From: Flavobacterium lipolyticum
Lineage (GTDB): Bacteria > Bacteroidota > Bacteroidia > Flavobacteriales > Flavobacteriaceae
Direction of reading: 5' to 3'
NCBI RefSeq assembly: GCF_020905335.1
Contig: NZ_JAJJMN010000002.1
Coordinates: 62,001-126,000 of the forward strand
DNA length: 64,000 nt
The notes beneath the pieces were generated by a model that saw only the letters and a list, made by a program, of their open reading frames with translations, did not search any database and was not told the origin of the DNA. Below are positions 8,780-17,519 of this stretch, one piece after another. Numbering within the stretch: the first letter of the stretch is position 1; the number at the start of each line of letters is the position of its first letter. The position numbers and the translations under genes were made by a program.

Positions 8780-10342
8780 ATGATAATTCATTTTACTTCT
8801 GAAGTTGCACCTTTTTACAAACGCGGAGGGCTTGGGGACGTTGTCGGGGCCCTGCCAAAATATTTATCGGAAAGTACACATAATGTGGTAATCTCTTTTT
8901 ATTACGAAAAGCGAATGATGATAGAGAATATTGATTTTAAGGAATCGTTTAAGATTGAAATTCAAAATATCGAATATGAATTTGACTACTATTATTTAAA
9001 TCAGGACAATGTTGACTATTATTTCCTTAATATGTCCGATGAATTAATTTTTAGTGATCTGGAATCATCAGAAAGTGATCTGGAATCATCAGAAAGTGGC
9101 GACAGGCCTTATGATAATAAATCATCCTATATTGTTTATTTGTATTTTGCAAAAGCAGCTTTACAATTGATTTATAATTTAAAGCTGCTTCCTGATTTTC
9201 TTCTATTTCATGACTGGCATGCATGCGGTTGTTTTGCGTTTTCTAAATTAATGAATGAAATATATTCAAGAAAAAGGTATTCAACAATTCTAATAATTCA
9301 TAATTATGAATATCAGGGCGATATTTTCCCGGATACACTTGAATTTTTAAACGAAGAAGAAAGTGCTGAAATAAAAGAAATATTTAGGGAGTATAAAACA
9401 GCTTCATTACTTTCAATTGGGTTAAAAAATGCGGATTATGTTGGGACTGTCAGCAAAAATTATGGGAAAGAACTCTTAACAGGAAACCTTCCTCACAAAG
9501 GACTCGCATACTTAAAGTCAATAAAAAAGAAAAAGATTTTTGCTCTGCCAAATGGTATAGATCAAACAATTTGGTCCCCAGAAAAAAGCCCTTATATTCC
9601 GGGTACTTATAATAAATCTTCGGTTAACATCATGAAAGCAAAGGCAAAGGAAATTCTTCTTAAGCGTGCCGGTTTTGTTGATTCTTCAGACCCGGTGATT
9701 TTATTGATGTCACGTTTAACGGATCAGAAAGGAATTGGTATTATAATTAACTCATGGGACACAGAAGAAACTTCACTCGAAAAATTTGAAGCCCTCTTGA
9801 ATACGGGAATAAAACTAATTGTGTGTGGAAGACCGGGTGGAGGGCTTAATGGTAATATTAATAAACGGTTTGCACTTGCTCAAAAAAAGTTTCCTCATAA
9901 ATTTTGTTATATACCAACTTATAATGAACCGGATGCACATCTGTTTTTAGCCGGCTCTGACGCTATATTATGCCCCTCTTTATTTGAGCCTTGTGGCTTG
10001 GTTCACTTGTACGGAATGTCGTTTGGTACTGTTCCTGTTGTAAGACCAGTAGGAGGATTGCGTGATACCGTAATATCGCATAACGAATACCCCGAAATAA
10101 GTACTGGATTTTATATTGATGAATTTAATTTCAAAAGCCTTATTGAAGCACTTAGAAAAACAGTTCATACCTATAAATTCCAAAATGATATCTGGCAAAA
10201 AATAATGCTAAGGTGTATGGAAGAAGATTATTCATGGGAGAAAGCAAGGCACAACTATTTGCAACTGTTCGATAGTATCAAAAAAGAATATCACACAGAT
10301 GATTTAGAAACCATAAATAATGATAGAGATGGAATGTTTTAA
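8780..10342 (+). CDS. glgA: Glycogen/starch synthase, GT5 family
   Basis: 520 residues. The N terminus carries the nucleotide-sugar binding K-x-G-G-L motif (K14-L18). The C-terminal domain has SRLTDQKG, PSLFEPCGL with catalytic-region E403, and GTVPVVRPVGGLRDTV, all typical of ADP/UDP-glucose glycogen synthases. It should extend alpha-1,4-glucan from a nucleotide sugar in the cytoplasm. It is the last gene in a same-strand run after two NRPS genes and a GH13 enzyme. No glgB or glgC is visible nearby, so it stands apart from a normal glycogen operon. Residues ~92-106 contain a 7-residue repeat caused by a perfect 21-bp tandem duplication (9053-9094). The start is fixed by MIIHFTSEVAPFYKRGGL, which matches the usual beginning of the family. 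Gene symbol by family; the physiological role is an inference. Confidence 0.88.
   Translation: MIIHFTSEVAPFYKRGGLGDVVGALPKYLSESTHNVVISFYYEKRMMIENIDFKESFKIEIQNIEYEFDYYYLNQDNVDYYFLNMSDELIFSDLESSESDLESSESGDRPYDNKSSYIVYLYFAKAALQLIYNLKLLPDFLLFHDWHACGCFAFSKLMNEIYSRKRYSTILIIHNYEYQGDIFPDTLEFLNEEESAEIKEIFREYKTASLLSIGLKNADYVGTVSKNYGKELLTGNLPHKGLAYLKSIKKKKIFALPNGIDQTIWSPEKSPYIPGTYNKSSVNIMKAKAKEILLKRAGFVDSSDPVILLMSRLTDQKGIGIIINSWDTEETSLEKFEALLNTGIKLIVCGRPGGGLNGNINKRFALAQKKFPHKFCYIPTYNEPDAHLFLAGSDAILCPSLFEPCGLVHLYGMSFGTVPVVRPVGGLRDTVISHNEYPEISTGFYIDEFNFKSLIEALRKTVHTYKFQNDIWQKIMLRCMEEDYSWEKARHNYLQLFDSIKKEYHTDDLETINNDRDGMF
9053..9094 (+). repeat. Perfect 21-bp tandem duplication inside glgA
   Basis: Bases 9053-9073 and 9074-9094 are identical, and four further bases continue the pattern. 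The repeat adds exactly seven codons (D-L-E-S-S-E-S), so the frame is kept. It lies in an acidic insert between two structured parts of the N-terminal domain. Confidence 0.95.
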
Positions 10343-11080
10343 ATAGGACACCGTTTATCATCTGTAAATCGAACCTGATTATCGAGAGAAATAGTGTTTT
10401 CTACACTTTAAAAACGAATTTGATGGTGGGAAGTTCCTTTTATAATATATTCTTAAAACACTAAAAATACTGTTTAAAAATAAATGTGTCACTTCTTGAA
10501 AATAAACGGAAGTTTTTTATAGACTAATACAAATAGTAGTATTCATTGCGAGAAGTACTAGTATAGTACTTTCTTGTTTATCTTGACAATACTACTATTA
10601 CATGGTTGTTTAACTTGTAAATATTGTCATTGAGTGAGGTATTATAGGTCTTCTGTATACATTCGGGAGCTAATACAGATGAATTGTCGCTGAAGTTTCT
10701 CAGAAATAAAAGCTTATCCTGTATACCTCCATCTATTTTATCAATTGATACTGTCGTTCATAATCCGACATTCGTATTTTATAGGCTGCTATAATAGGGA
10801 TGAATTCATCAAAATTCCTTAAACTTTTTGATTAAAAAGTGTATTTCATGTCCTTTCAAGGTATGAAATTTCGGCAGCCTTGATACTTATACTTTTGCTA
10901 AAGCATATAAAAAATGATTCTATTTTTAACAAAAGCAGCTGATAATTCACTAAGTCATTAATACGACTGTAATTCTTTATCGCGGGGTATTAACATGCAT
11001 GCAAATCAAGAAATGTTTCATGCAGGCTAAAGTTACTTTATAGCAATCTCTTTTACTGTTTTATATATTTCTTCTAACGA
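10343..11080. other. Intergenic region, about 0.74 kb, no gene seen
   Basis: It lies between the convergent glycogen synthase and exporter genes. Around 10527-10603 there are short imperfect inverted motifs: AATAGTAGTATT, AGTACTAGTATAGTACT, then AATACTACTATT. They may form weak hairpins, but no clear terminator, coding frame or RNA gene is visible. Confidence 0.5.
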
Positions 11081-12742
11081 TCATCTTACCATTTCTTTTT
11101 TTAGCGCTGATGTCACATTTAGGCTTAGTTGCCCATTCTCCATTTTGTATAATTTATCGGCAATATGATAATAGCTGTCATCGTGAGTAATTGCTATAAT
11201 TGAGAAGCCTTTGTCTTTTAGCAGCGGGATAATTTCAGTATAGAATTTTTTACGAAAAAACGGATCTTGATCGGCGGCCCATTCATCTAAAACTAAAATT
11301 GGTTTAGACCTGATTAAAGCGACGATTAGTGCCAAACGTTTTCTTTGCCCGGTTGAGAGTTTATTTGATGAGAAAGAAAGGTTGTCAAAAGTAACTTTAT
11401 CCTTTAACTCGAACAATTCCAAATATTCCTCTATTTGATCTTTGTCTATAGTATCAAAACCGTACAATTCATCAAAAAGATAAAAGTCACTAAAAACTAC
11501 CGAAAATAAAGCTCTGTAATTTTTATAATTATTAGAATCGAGAATGATATCATTGTATTTTGTTATGCCCGAATGACCTTTTAAAGTTCCAAGTAAAACA
11601 TTTATCATCGTCGTTTTTCCGCTTCCATTACCTCCGTAAATAAATATGATCTCACCTTTAGTAAGAGAGAAGTTTATTGGGCCGACAGAGAATCCTGAAT
11701 TATTTTCTTTTGATTCATCATTTTCCGTATACTGGAAGCTCAAATCAGAAATAGTAAGCTCATTAAATTCATCTATCGACAATTGAGACGTTTCTTTGTG
11801 ATTGTCAAAAGTTTCGTTATGCAACTCTTCACGTAATTGATTTATCTTACCGGAAGAAATTCGAACGTTTAGAATTTGTGGAATAATGAGCATAAGTGAA
11901 TTTATCCCGCCTAAAAGGTACAAAAGAATAAATATGTACTTAACTATTGATTCTGGTGATTCTTTGATTAAATACGAACTAAAAAACAATACAGAGGCGA
12001 TTAAGGAATAAAAAAGAACCTCACCTATTATTTGTACATTTAAAAAACTCGCAAATGCATTGGTGTTATTTGTATAAGATTCATTTGATATTTTTTGGAT
12101 CTTTTGATTGTAAATATCGTGACCAATTGCTGGATTCATATGAATCTCTCTAAAGCCGTCTAGAATATCTAAGAGGTTTTTCATGAAACCATCTTCCAAT
12201 TCTCTGGAATGTTTCAACCTCTTATTGTTAAAATGGACTCCAATCCAATAAACCACAACTCCCAGTAAAGAAACACCTATTGTCATTAATAATAAAGTTA
12301 CTGATTGCATACCCATGTAAACAAAGCAGCCAATGGTCATAACTAAAGCGGAAAGAAAATTAATAATCGAAAGTGAAAAATCAGTTAGAGTGCGCACATC
12401 CTGTATTAGAGATGCATAAATCTTATCCTTATGTACGCTAATTTGGTAAAAGTTTGCAGCTAGAATGATACGTAAAACTTCGGATCTCAGTTGCCAAAAT
12501 ACTTGCTGAGAAAATTTGATTATAATATAAGATAATGCCCTCCTTGACCAAACAAAACACCATAAAAGAACACAGAAATAGATAATGTAGTTAAAGTTAG
12601 CAGGATTCTCTTTCGCTAAAATTACTCCCATCATTAAATTGATAAAAGACAGGAACAAAAAGCTAATCGCTCCAGACACTAAACCAAGTACGAATATATA
12701 AATAGCATTTTTTGTATCAATCAGTTTAGTAAAATGAAGCAT
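11081..12742 (-). CDS. Cyclic-peptide-type ABC exporter (PvdE/SyrD family)
   Basis: 553 residues, a fused ABC half-transporter. Residues ~1-300 hold about six membrane segments. The nucleotide-binding domain follows with Walker A GGNGSGKTT (~368-376), signature LSTGQRKRLAL and Walker B ILVLDEWAADQDP (~481-491). The W-A-A-D-Q-D-P-x-F-R continuation of Walker B is characteristic of the cyclic-peptide exporter family that includes PvdE (pyoverdine) and SyrD (syringomycin). It would act as a dimer in the inner membrane, exporting a peptide or its precursor. It converges on the NRPS/glucan gene run and is the obvious exporter for that product. I see no accessory periplasmic or outer-membrane partner beside it. 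Start ATG at 12742, ahead of a hydrophobic first segment. Confidence 0.9.
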   Translation of the reverse strand: MLHFTKLIDTKNAIYIFVLGLVSGAISFLFLSFINLMMGVILAKENPANFNYIIYFCVLLWCFVWSRRALSYIIIKFSQQVFWQLRSEVLRIILAANFYQISVHKDKIYASLIQDVRTLTDFSLSIINFLSALVMTIGCFVYMGMQSVTLLLMTIGVSLLGVVVYWIGVHFNNKRLKHSRELEDGFMKNLLDILDGFREIHMNPAIGHDIYNQKIQKISNESYTNNTNAFASFLNVQIIGEVLFYSLIASVLFFSSYLIKESPESIVKYIFILLYLLGGINSLMLIIPQILNVRISSGKINQLREELHNETFDNHKETSQLSIDEFNELTISDLSFQYTENDESKENNSGFSVGPINFSLTKGEIIFIYGGNGSGKTTMINVLLGTLKGHSGITKYNDIILDSNNYKNYRALFSVVFSDFYLFDELYGFDTIDKDQIEEYLELFELKDKVTFDNLSFSSNKLSTGQRKRLALIVALIRSKPILVLDEWAADQDPFFRKKFYTEIIPLLKDKGFSIIAITHDDSYYHIADKLYKMENGQLSLNVTSALKKEMVR

Positions 12743-13458
12743 ATACTTATGGTTAAATTAGGTGTTTAATAGAGGAGGAGCCAGTTACTATTACCAACAT
12801 AAAACAAAGTCATTTATTCAAAAGGTTCAAGAGACCGCCTTTACCGTAACGGTTAGAAACTTAAACCGGATAACAGATCTTGTCTTCCGTTAGTGATAGC
12901 TTACTTTTCAGAAAGCTACGAAATAATTCGTAAATCTTCTTAATTCAAAAAAACGATGTAATTTACGTGTTTACCCGATCCATTTATAAACCATCTGACT
13001 GTCTCATAATCAAAAGTTTAAATAAATTTGCTACTGGCCTATTAGGAAATGAAACAACACAAAGGTTTCAAATGTCTTAGGTTTAACACATGGTTGCAAT
13101 GTTACAATTTTTCAAATTAAAAACAAAATTAAAACCTAAAGTATATTTAGTAACTGGTAAAAGGTATTTGCTGTAAAATGAAAAGTAGAATAAGAGTGCT
13201 TTCTGAATGCTAAAGTAAACGATTTTTAGAGAGCGTAGCTTTTCTTTTTTCTCCTTGGTTGCATATTCACATTCTATGTAAGGATTTAAAATATACATCA
13301 CAATACTAGTTGTTCTTGATAATTTATAATGAAAATAGTATATATTTGAGGATAAATAATGTGTAATAATTATCATACAGATCTACCCGATTTTGGAGCT
13401 TTGTTTGGTTTTATCACCAATAAAAACAAGTTGTACGTCATAACTAAAAATCAAACGA
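12743..13458. other. Intergenic region, about 0.7 kb, no convincing gene
   Basis: AT-rich sequence between the divergent exporter gene and the Reg_prop lipoprotein gene, so it must hold both promoters. A 97-codon frame on the minus strand (13083-13376) has a low-complexity, Phe/Tyr-rich product and no recognisable domain; I read it as chance. Confidence 0.5.
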
Positions 13459-14571
13459 ATGAGAGTAAAATCAGATAGTCAAAACACAATTTTCTTTTGT
13501 TTTATATTTTTGATTGTTGTAGCAATCGCTTGTAATAATCGAAGTCAGTCAGATAGGGGAAATTATAAAGAACAGAATAAAAACGGTGCCCAACAACTTG
13601 ATAAAGAAGCCAACTCTACAAGATTAAAATTCACAACAGGAGTTCGTTCAATTTTAGAGGATAGTAAAGGAAATATTTGGTTTGGTAGTTACGGCGAAGG
13701 GCTGTGTTTGCTTCATAATGGGAAGTTTCAATATTTTACAACAAAAAACGGATTAAGTGACAACCAGGTCAGGAATATTTATGAAGATAAAAATGGCATA
13801 ATTTGGTTTGAATGTGGGAGAGGGTTGAGTACATATAATGGTAAAGAAGTAACAAAATACACAGAACGAAATTACAATTCAGAGAAGGAGTGGAAGTTAA
13901 ATGAAAGCGACCTTTGGTTTAAAGGCGATAAAATTGAGGGCTACAATACACTTGAAAAGTATCCCGGGGTGTATCAATATGAAGGGCAAAAGCTTTCTTA
14001 TCGTCTGTTTCCTGTTACACCTAAACATGAGGATGGGTTTAAGTATTACATTTCAACACCTTTTGTCAAAGGTAAAAATGGAACTGTTTGGTTTGGAACT
14101 TACGGTGCAGTAATAGGTTATGATGGTTCAAATTTTAAGATACTGGATAATGAATATCTTCGGCTAAACTCAAAAACGGGTTCTTTTCATGTTCGAAGCA
14201 TAATGGAAGACAGGAAAGGAAATCTGTGGATCGGTAATAATGGGATGGGGGTTTTGAAGTATGATGGAAAAGAAATTGTCAATTTCACCGAACAACAGAA
14301 ATTAGAGAAGCAGTATACGAAAGGTAATTCTCTTGAAAGGGTCTTCTCGATTGGGGAAGATACTATAGGAAACATTTGGTTTGGTACTGTAGAGTCCGGT
14401 GCATGGAGATATGATGGTAATTCAGTGAAAAATTTTACTAAAGAGGATGGACTTGAAACGAAACAGATTTGGATTATATATAAAAGCCGACAAGGCGAAT
14501 TATGGTTTGGAGGAGCAAATCCAAGTGGTGTATATCGCTTCAATGGCAAGTCTTTTGAAAGAAAATATTAA
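13459..14571 (+). CDS. Reg_prop (two-component regulator propeller) lipoprotein
   Basis: 370 residues. A lipoprotein signal ends at C25 (VVAIAC), so the protein is anchored in a membrane facing the periplasm or outside. The rest is built of beta-propeller strands of Reg_prop type, recognisable by repeated D-x-K-G-N-I/L-W-F/I-G units (for example EDSKGNIWFGSYGEGL, EDRKGNLWIG, EDTIGNIWFGT). In hybrid two-component systems such propellers form the sensor domain; here no kinase or DNA-binding domain follows. A free-standing propeller could bind a ligand or a partner protein, but its role is unknown. The 3' end plus ~100 bp of downstream DNA recur in decayed form at 21027-21536. Family call firm. 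Confidence 0.85.
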   Translation: MRVKSDSQNTIFFCFIFLIVVAIACNNRSQSDRGNYKEQNKNGAQQLDKEANSTRLKFTTGVRSILEDSKGNIWFGSYGEGLCLLHNGKFQYFTTKNGLSDNQVRNIYEDKNGIIWFECGRGLSTYNGKEVTKYTERNYNSEKEWKLNESDLWFKGDKIEGYNTLEKYPGVYQYEGQKLSYRLFPVTPKHEDGFKYYISTPFVKGKNGTVWFGTYGAVIGYDGSNFKILDNEYLRLNSKTGSFHVRSIMEDRKGNLWIGNNGMGVLKYDGKEIVNFTEQQKLEKQYTKGNSLERVFSIGEDTIGNIWFGTVESGAWRYDGNSVKNFTKEDGLETKQIWIIYKSRQGELWFGGANPSGVYRFNGKSFERKY

Positions 14572-14668
14572 CTAAAAGAGGACACAACGGACGTTGGCAA
14601 AAGGGAGAGTTCAGTGATTCTAAATGTGCTAGCATGTGTCCTAAAAATGGATTGCAATTATAAAAATT
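14178..14668 (+). repeat. Direct repeat, copy 1 (3' end of Reg_prop gene plus downstream tail)
   Basis: This stretch matches 21027-21536 closely. Identity begins at GGGTTCTTTTCATG and runs through the stop codon into a non-coding tail. The tail contains the short inverted pair CAACG-GA-CGTTG and a distal AT-rich hairpin. Copy 2 differs by point changes and a 10-bp tandem duplication. Confidence 0.9.
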
Positions 14669-14857
14669 GAAATATCCTTATTATCTTGAAAACTCATTTT
14701 TTAAGCATTAAAAAAACAACTTTACTTTTTTGACACAACTAAAGGCAACTCCAATGTTAGCCAATGAACGTTGTACCAATAAATATTTGAACTTTTTAGC
14801 AACAAAAAACAATTGTAATTAGGCCAAATTTGCTCTATACTTTTAAATCAATTTAAA

Positions 14858-15649
14858 ATGAGCAAAACAATTTTAATTACAGGAGCTGCAAGTGGTTTTG
14901 GAAAAATCGCTGCATTTGACCTAGCAAAAAGAGGCCACAAAGTTATCGCAACGGCAGAAGTTTATCCGCAAATGAGTGATTTGATTCGTGAAGCTAAAGA
15001 TTCAGGTATCGAATTAATTGCTGATAAATTAGATGTAACAGATTCCCGTGACATTGAATACATCATTAACAAATATGAAATTGATATTCTCATCAGCAAT
15101 GCGGGAATTATGGAAGGCGGACCAATCGCGGAACAGCCTTTGGATTTAGTACGTTATATGTTTGATGTCAATGTTTTTGGCGGGCTGCAATTAGCACAAG
15201 GATTTATCAAAAAATGGGTGAATCAGAAAAAAGCGGCAAAAATCGTGTTCACCACATCAATGGGTGGTCTTTGGACGGTTCCTTATGTTGCGGCTTATTG
15301 TGCTTCCAAACACGCTATGGAATCCATTGCCGAAGGTTTGAAAACTGAATTGGTACAATTTAACATCAAAATTGCTACATGTAATCCCGGAGTTTTTGGT
15401 ACAGGGTTTAACGATCGTGGCGTAGATTCTATTTTCCGTTGGTACAATCCGGAGAAAAATTTCACACCACCAACCGCATTTGATGGAGCGGCTGATTCAC
15501 TGAAAGACCAGTTAGATCCACAATCAATGGCAGATACAATTGTGAATGTTGCTTTAGATGAAAATTCAAATTTTAGAAATGTGCATCCGAAAGAAACAGA
15601 AGATTTCGTAAAACAATTACAAGCAGAAGCCTGGACAGCAAAAAGTTAG
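14858..15649 (+). CDS. Short-chain dehydrogenase/reductase (SDR)
   Basis: 263 residues, classical SDR. The N-terminal cofactor motif TGAASGFG is present, the NAG motif is ISNAGIM, and the active-site Y-x-x-x-K is Y147-K151 (AYCASKHA), preceded by the TTSMGG serine region. It would catalyse NAD(P)-dependent oxidation or reduction of a small carbonyl or alcohol in the cytoplasm; the substrate is not predictable. A strong terminator hairpin follows at 15662-15687, before a GlcG-like gene and an AraC regulator on the same strand. The three genes may form one functional unit, though the hairpin argues for partial uncoupling. Confidence 0.9.
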   Translation: MSKTILITGAASGFGKIAAFDLAKRGHKVIATAEVYPQMSDLIREAKDSGIELIADKLDVTDSRDIEYIINKYEIDILISNAGIMEGGPIAEQPLDLVRYMFDVNVFGGLQLAQGFIKKWVNQKKAAKIVFTTSMGGLWTVPYVAAYCASKHAMESIAEGLKTELVQFNIKIATCNPGVFGTGFNDRGVDSIFRWYNPEKNFTPPTAFDGAADSLKDQLDPQSMADTIVNVALDENSNFRNVHPKETEDFVKQLQAEAWTAKS

Positions 15650-15661
15650 ATCATTTTTACA

Positions 15662-15687
15662 AAAGCACAGGCTAAAACCTGTGCTTT
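15662..15687 (+). terminator. Intrinsic terminator after the SDR gene
   Basis: AAAGCACAGG and CCTGTGCTTT form a perfect 10-bp stem with a 6-nt loop, followed by TCTTTTC. Confidence 0.8.
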
Positions 15688-15715
15688 CTTTTCATTCAAC
15701 AATAAACAAAACAAT

Positions 15716-16123
15716 ATGAATATTACCTATAAGGAAGCATCAAAAGTATTGAATGCTTCGATAGAAAAAGCAAATGAACTTAATATTCCTGTGAGTATTG
15801 CCGTGGTGGACAATGGCGGACATTTGATGGTATTTGCGCGATTGGACAGTGTGTATGGCGTGATTGATTTCGCCGTAAAGAAAGCTAAAACTGCCGTAAT
15901 GTTTGGTGTGAACAGCGAAATCATGGGCACTATCGTTGGAGGTTCAGACATTCACGGTTACGGAATGCTTAATTCCAATGGTGGCCTTTTGACGATTCCC
16001 GGAGGTGCTGTAATTAAAGATGTTGATGGAAACATCATTGGAGCAGTCGGTTCTTCGGGTGGAACGGTAGAACAGGATAAAGAAATTGCGGAAGCAGGAG
16101 CAAATCGCTTGCATAATTTTTAG
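15716..16123 (+). CDS. GlcG/HbpS-like haem-binding family protein
   Basis: 135 residues, one GlcG/HbpS (DUF336-type) domain over the whole length. Typical features are the N-terminal YKEASKVLNASIEKA helix, VAVVDNGGHL-like SIAVVDNGGHL, then GGLLTIPGGAVIKD and IGAVGSSGGTVEQD. Members bind haem or corrinoid-like ligands or act as small-molecule accessory proteins; the exact role is often unknown. It lacks a signal peptide. It sits 11 bp upstream of an AraC-type regulator and just after an SDR. A ferrochelatase remnant beyond the AraC gene makes a past link to haem tempting, but this is inference. Confidence 0.85.
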   Translation: MNITYKEASKVLNASIEKANELNIPVSIAVVDNGGHLMVFARLDSVYGVIDFAVKKAKTAVMFGVNSEIMGTIVGGSDIHGYGMLNSNGGLLTIPGGAVIKDVDGNIIGAVGSSGGTVEQDKEIAEAGANRLHNF

Positions 16124-16134
16124 ATATTTGTTGT

Positions 16135-16938
16135 ATGGCAGAAAGTAGCGAAATTATATTCGATAAATTGGTGTATTCCTGTGCATTTGAAAAATACAGA
16201 GGACACGAAGAGTTTATACCCGAGCATTTTCTAGGATTTCAATTGTCGGGTGAAACCCACGCTTTTTATGCGGATGGCAATACCGTTATTTCTGAAAATC
16301 AGATTTTGCTGGTTAGAAAAAATCAACTTATTCGCACGATTAAATATCCCGGAAAATCGGGAAAATATCAGTTTATTTCTATTTCGTTAGACAGTGAAAT
16401 TCTTCGTCAGTATGCATTGGAAAATAAAATAATCGGTGAACATAGTAAGCAACACAAACAAAAATTATTTTTTGAACCCGATGAATTTCTGAATGCCTAT
16501 TTTCTTTCGCTTAGGCCATATATTAACAAAACGAAAGAAGCTAAACCCAAGCTGGCAAACTTAAAAATCAGGGAAGCCATTGAACTAATACTTCAAAGCA
16601 ACCCTGATTTAAAAAACGTTTTATTCGATTTTTCCGAACCTTACAAAATAGATTTGGAAGAATTTATGAATCAAAACTATATGTTCAACGTTTCGGTGGA
16701 AACGTTCGCAAAGCTGACAGGCAGAAGTGCTTCAGGCTTCAAACGGGATTTTGCGAAAGCATTCAAAACGACACCCAAACAATGGTTAAGAGAAAGGCGT
16801 TTGGACGAAGCAGTGTACCGCATTAAGTACAAGAAGGAAAAACCTGCAGATTTCTATCTCGATTTAGGGTTTGAAAACCTATCGCATTTTTATTATGCCT
16901 TCAAACAAAAGTTCGGGCTTACGACTACTGAAATATAA
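16135..16938 (+). CDS. AraC-family transcriptional regulator
   Basis: 267 residues. The C-terminal ~100 residues form an AraC double helix-turn-helix: VETFAKLTGRSASGFKRDF, then TTPKQWLRERRLDEA and DLGFENLSHFYYAFKQKFG. The N-terminal ~160 residues form a sensory domain of the type found in many Bacteroidota AraC proteins. It starts 11 bp after the GlcG-like gene and is probably cotranscribed with it, so autoregulation or control of the SDR/GlcG genes is likely. Its stop codon overlaps the end of a ferrochelatase remnant on the opposite strand. Confidence 0.88.
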   Translation: MAESSEIIFDKLVYSCAFEKYRGHEEFIPEHFLGFQLSGETHAFYADGNTVISENQILLVRKNQLIRTIKYPGKSGKYQFISISLDSEILRQYALENKIIGEHSKQHKQKLFFEPDEFLNAYFLSLRPYINKTKEAKPKLANLKIREAIELILQSNPDLKNVLFDFSEPYKIDLEEFMNQNYMFNVSVETFAKLTGRSASGFKRDFAKAFKTTPKQWLRERRLDEAVYRIKYKKEKPADFYLDLGFENLSHFYYAFKQKFGLTTTEI

Positions 16939-17346
16939 CTGGATATGGGCTTTTTTCAGGAATTGCCAAGAACTCTTTTTCCTCCGTTTTCTTTACTAAA
17001 TCTTCTTTGGCACGGATAGCGATTTCTTCTAAAGTTTCCAGACAATCTGTAACAAAAGTGGGCGTTACAGCTGTTCGTTTTTTGATTTCTCTTGCTGGCA
17101 TATTGTCAATTTCAACATTAGTGTAAGGGGCTAACCATTTGTCGCCTGCTAAATGAGATTGGAAAGATAAACTATACTTGACTTCCGAAATACCTAATAA
17201 TGTAACGATTTGCCTGGTTGTTTCGTAACATTGATGGCGGTAACATAAATCATGTGCCGGCGAAGGTGTGTTACAGTAAGAACCGTCAATTTTACAATGA
17301 GATTTAGTTACATCGGGTTTTGAGAATATGACGGTTTTAATTCAAA
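16925..17346 (-). pseudogene. hemH: Ferrochelatase C-terminal remnant
   Basis: Reading the minus strand gives about 130 residues that match the C-terminal half of ferrochelatase, the enzyme that inserts iron into protoporphyrin: DVTKSHCKIDGSYC, then LSFQSHLAGDKWLAPY and PTFVTDCLETLEEIA, ending at a stop at 16925. The segment that should hold the catalytic histidine (S-Y-H-G-x-P) just before DVTKSHC is deleted, and an in-frame stop lies right upstream (~17347). The N-terminal half is absent. It is therefore a dead fragment. Its 3' end runs into the AraC gene, which is intact. The functional hemH must lie elsewhere. Confidence 0.85.
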
Positions 17347-17519
17347 ATCTTTTTTTTCCACATTTAAAAAGTTACAGTAAAACCCCCAACCGAATACCCA
17401 AAAAAGCCTGTAGAATGAGTTCGTTTTTATAACATTGAACTCCTAAATTATAAACCATAATCTCTAAGCTATTTCATCATCACATATTTGCATGTAATTA
17501 AAAATTAAAAAACACAAAT

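Noticed and set aside
10520..10610. CRISPR-like or phase-variable inverted repeats downstream of glgA
   Set aside because: The motifs are short, irregular and not repeated with constant spacing; no recombinase gene lies nearby.
13083..13376. 97-codon minus-strand frame
   Set aside because: Composition is that of AT-rich non-coding DNA, with no domain and no signal fitting its Phe/Tyr-rich content.
14572..14668. attC-like integron recombination site after the Reg_prop gene
   Set aside because: GTTGG-type ends and hairpins are present, but the consensus pair is incomplete and no integrase is seen, so it is only mentioned as a hypothesis in the repeat finding.
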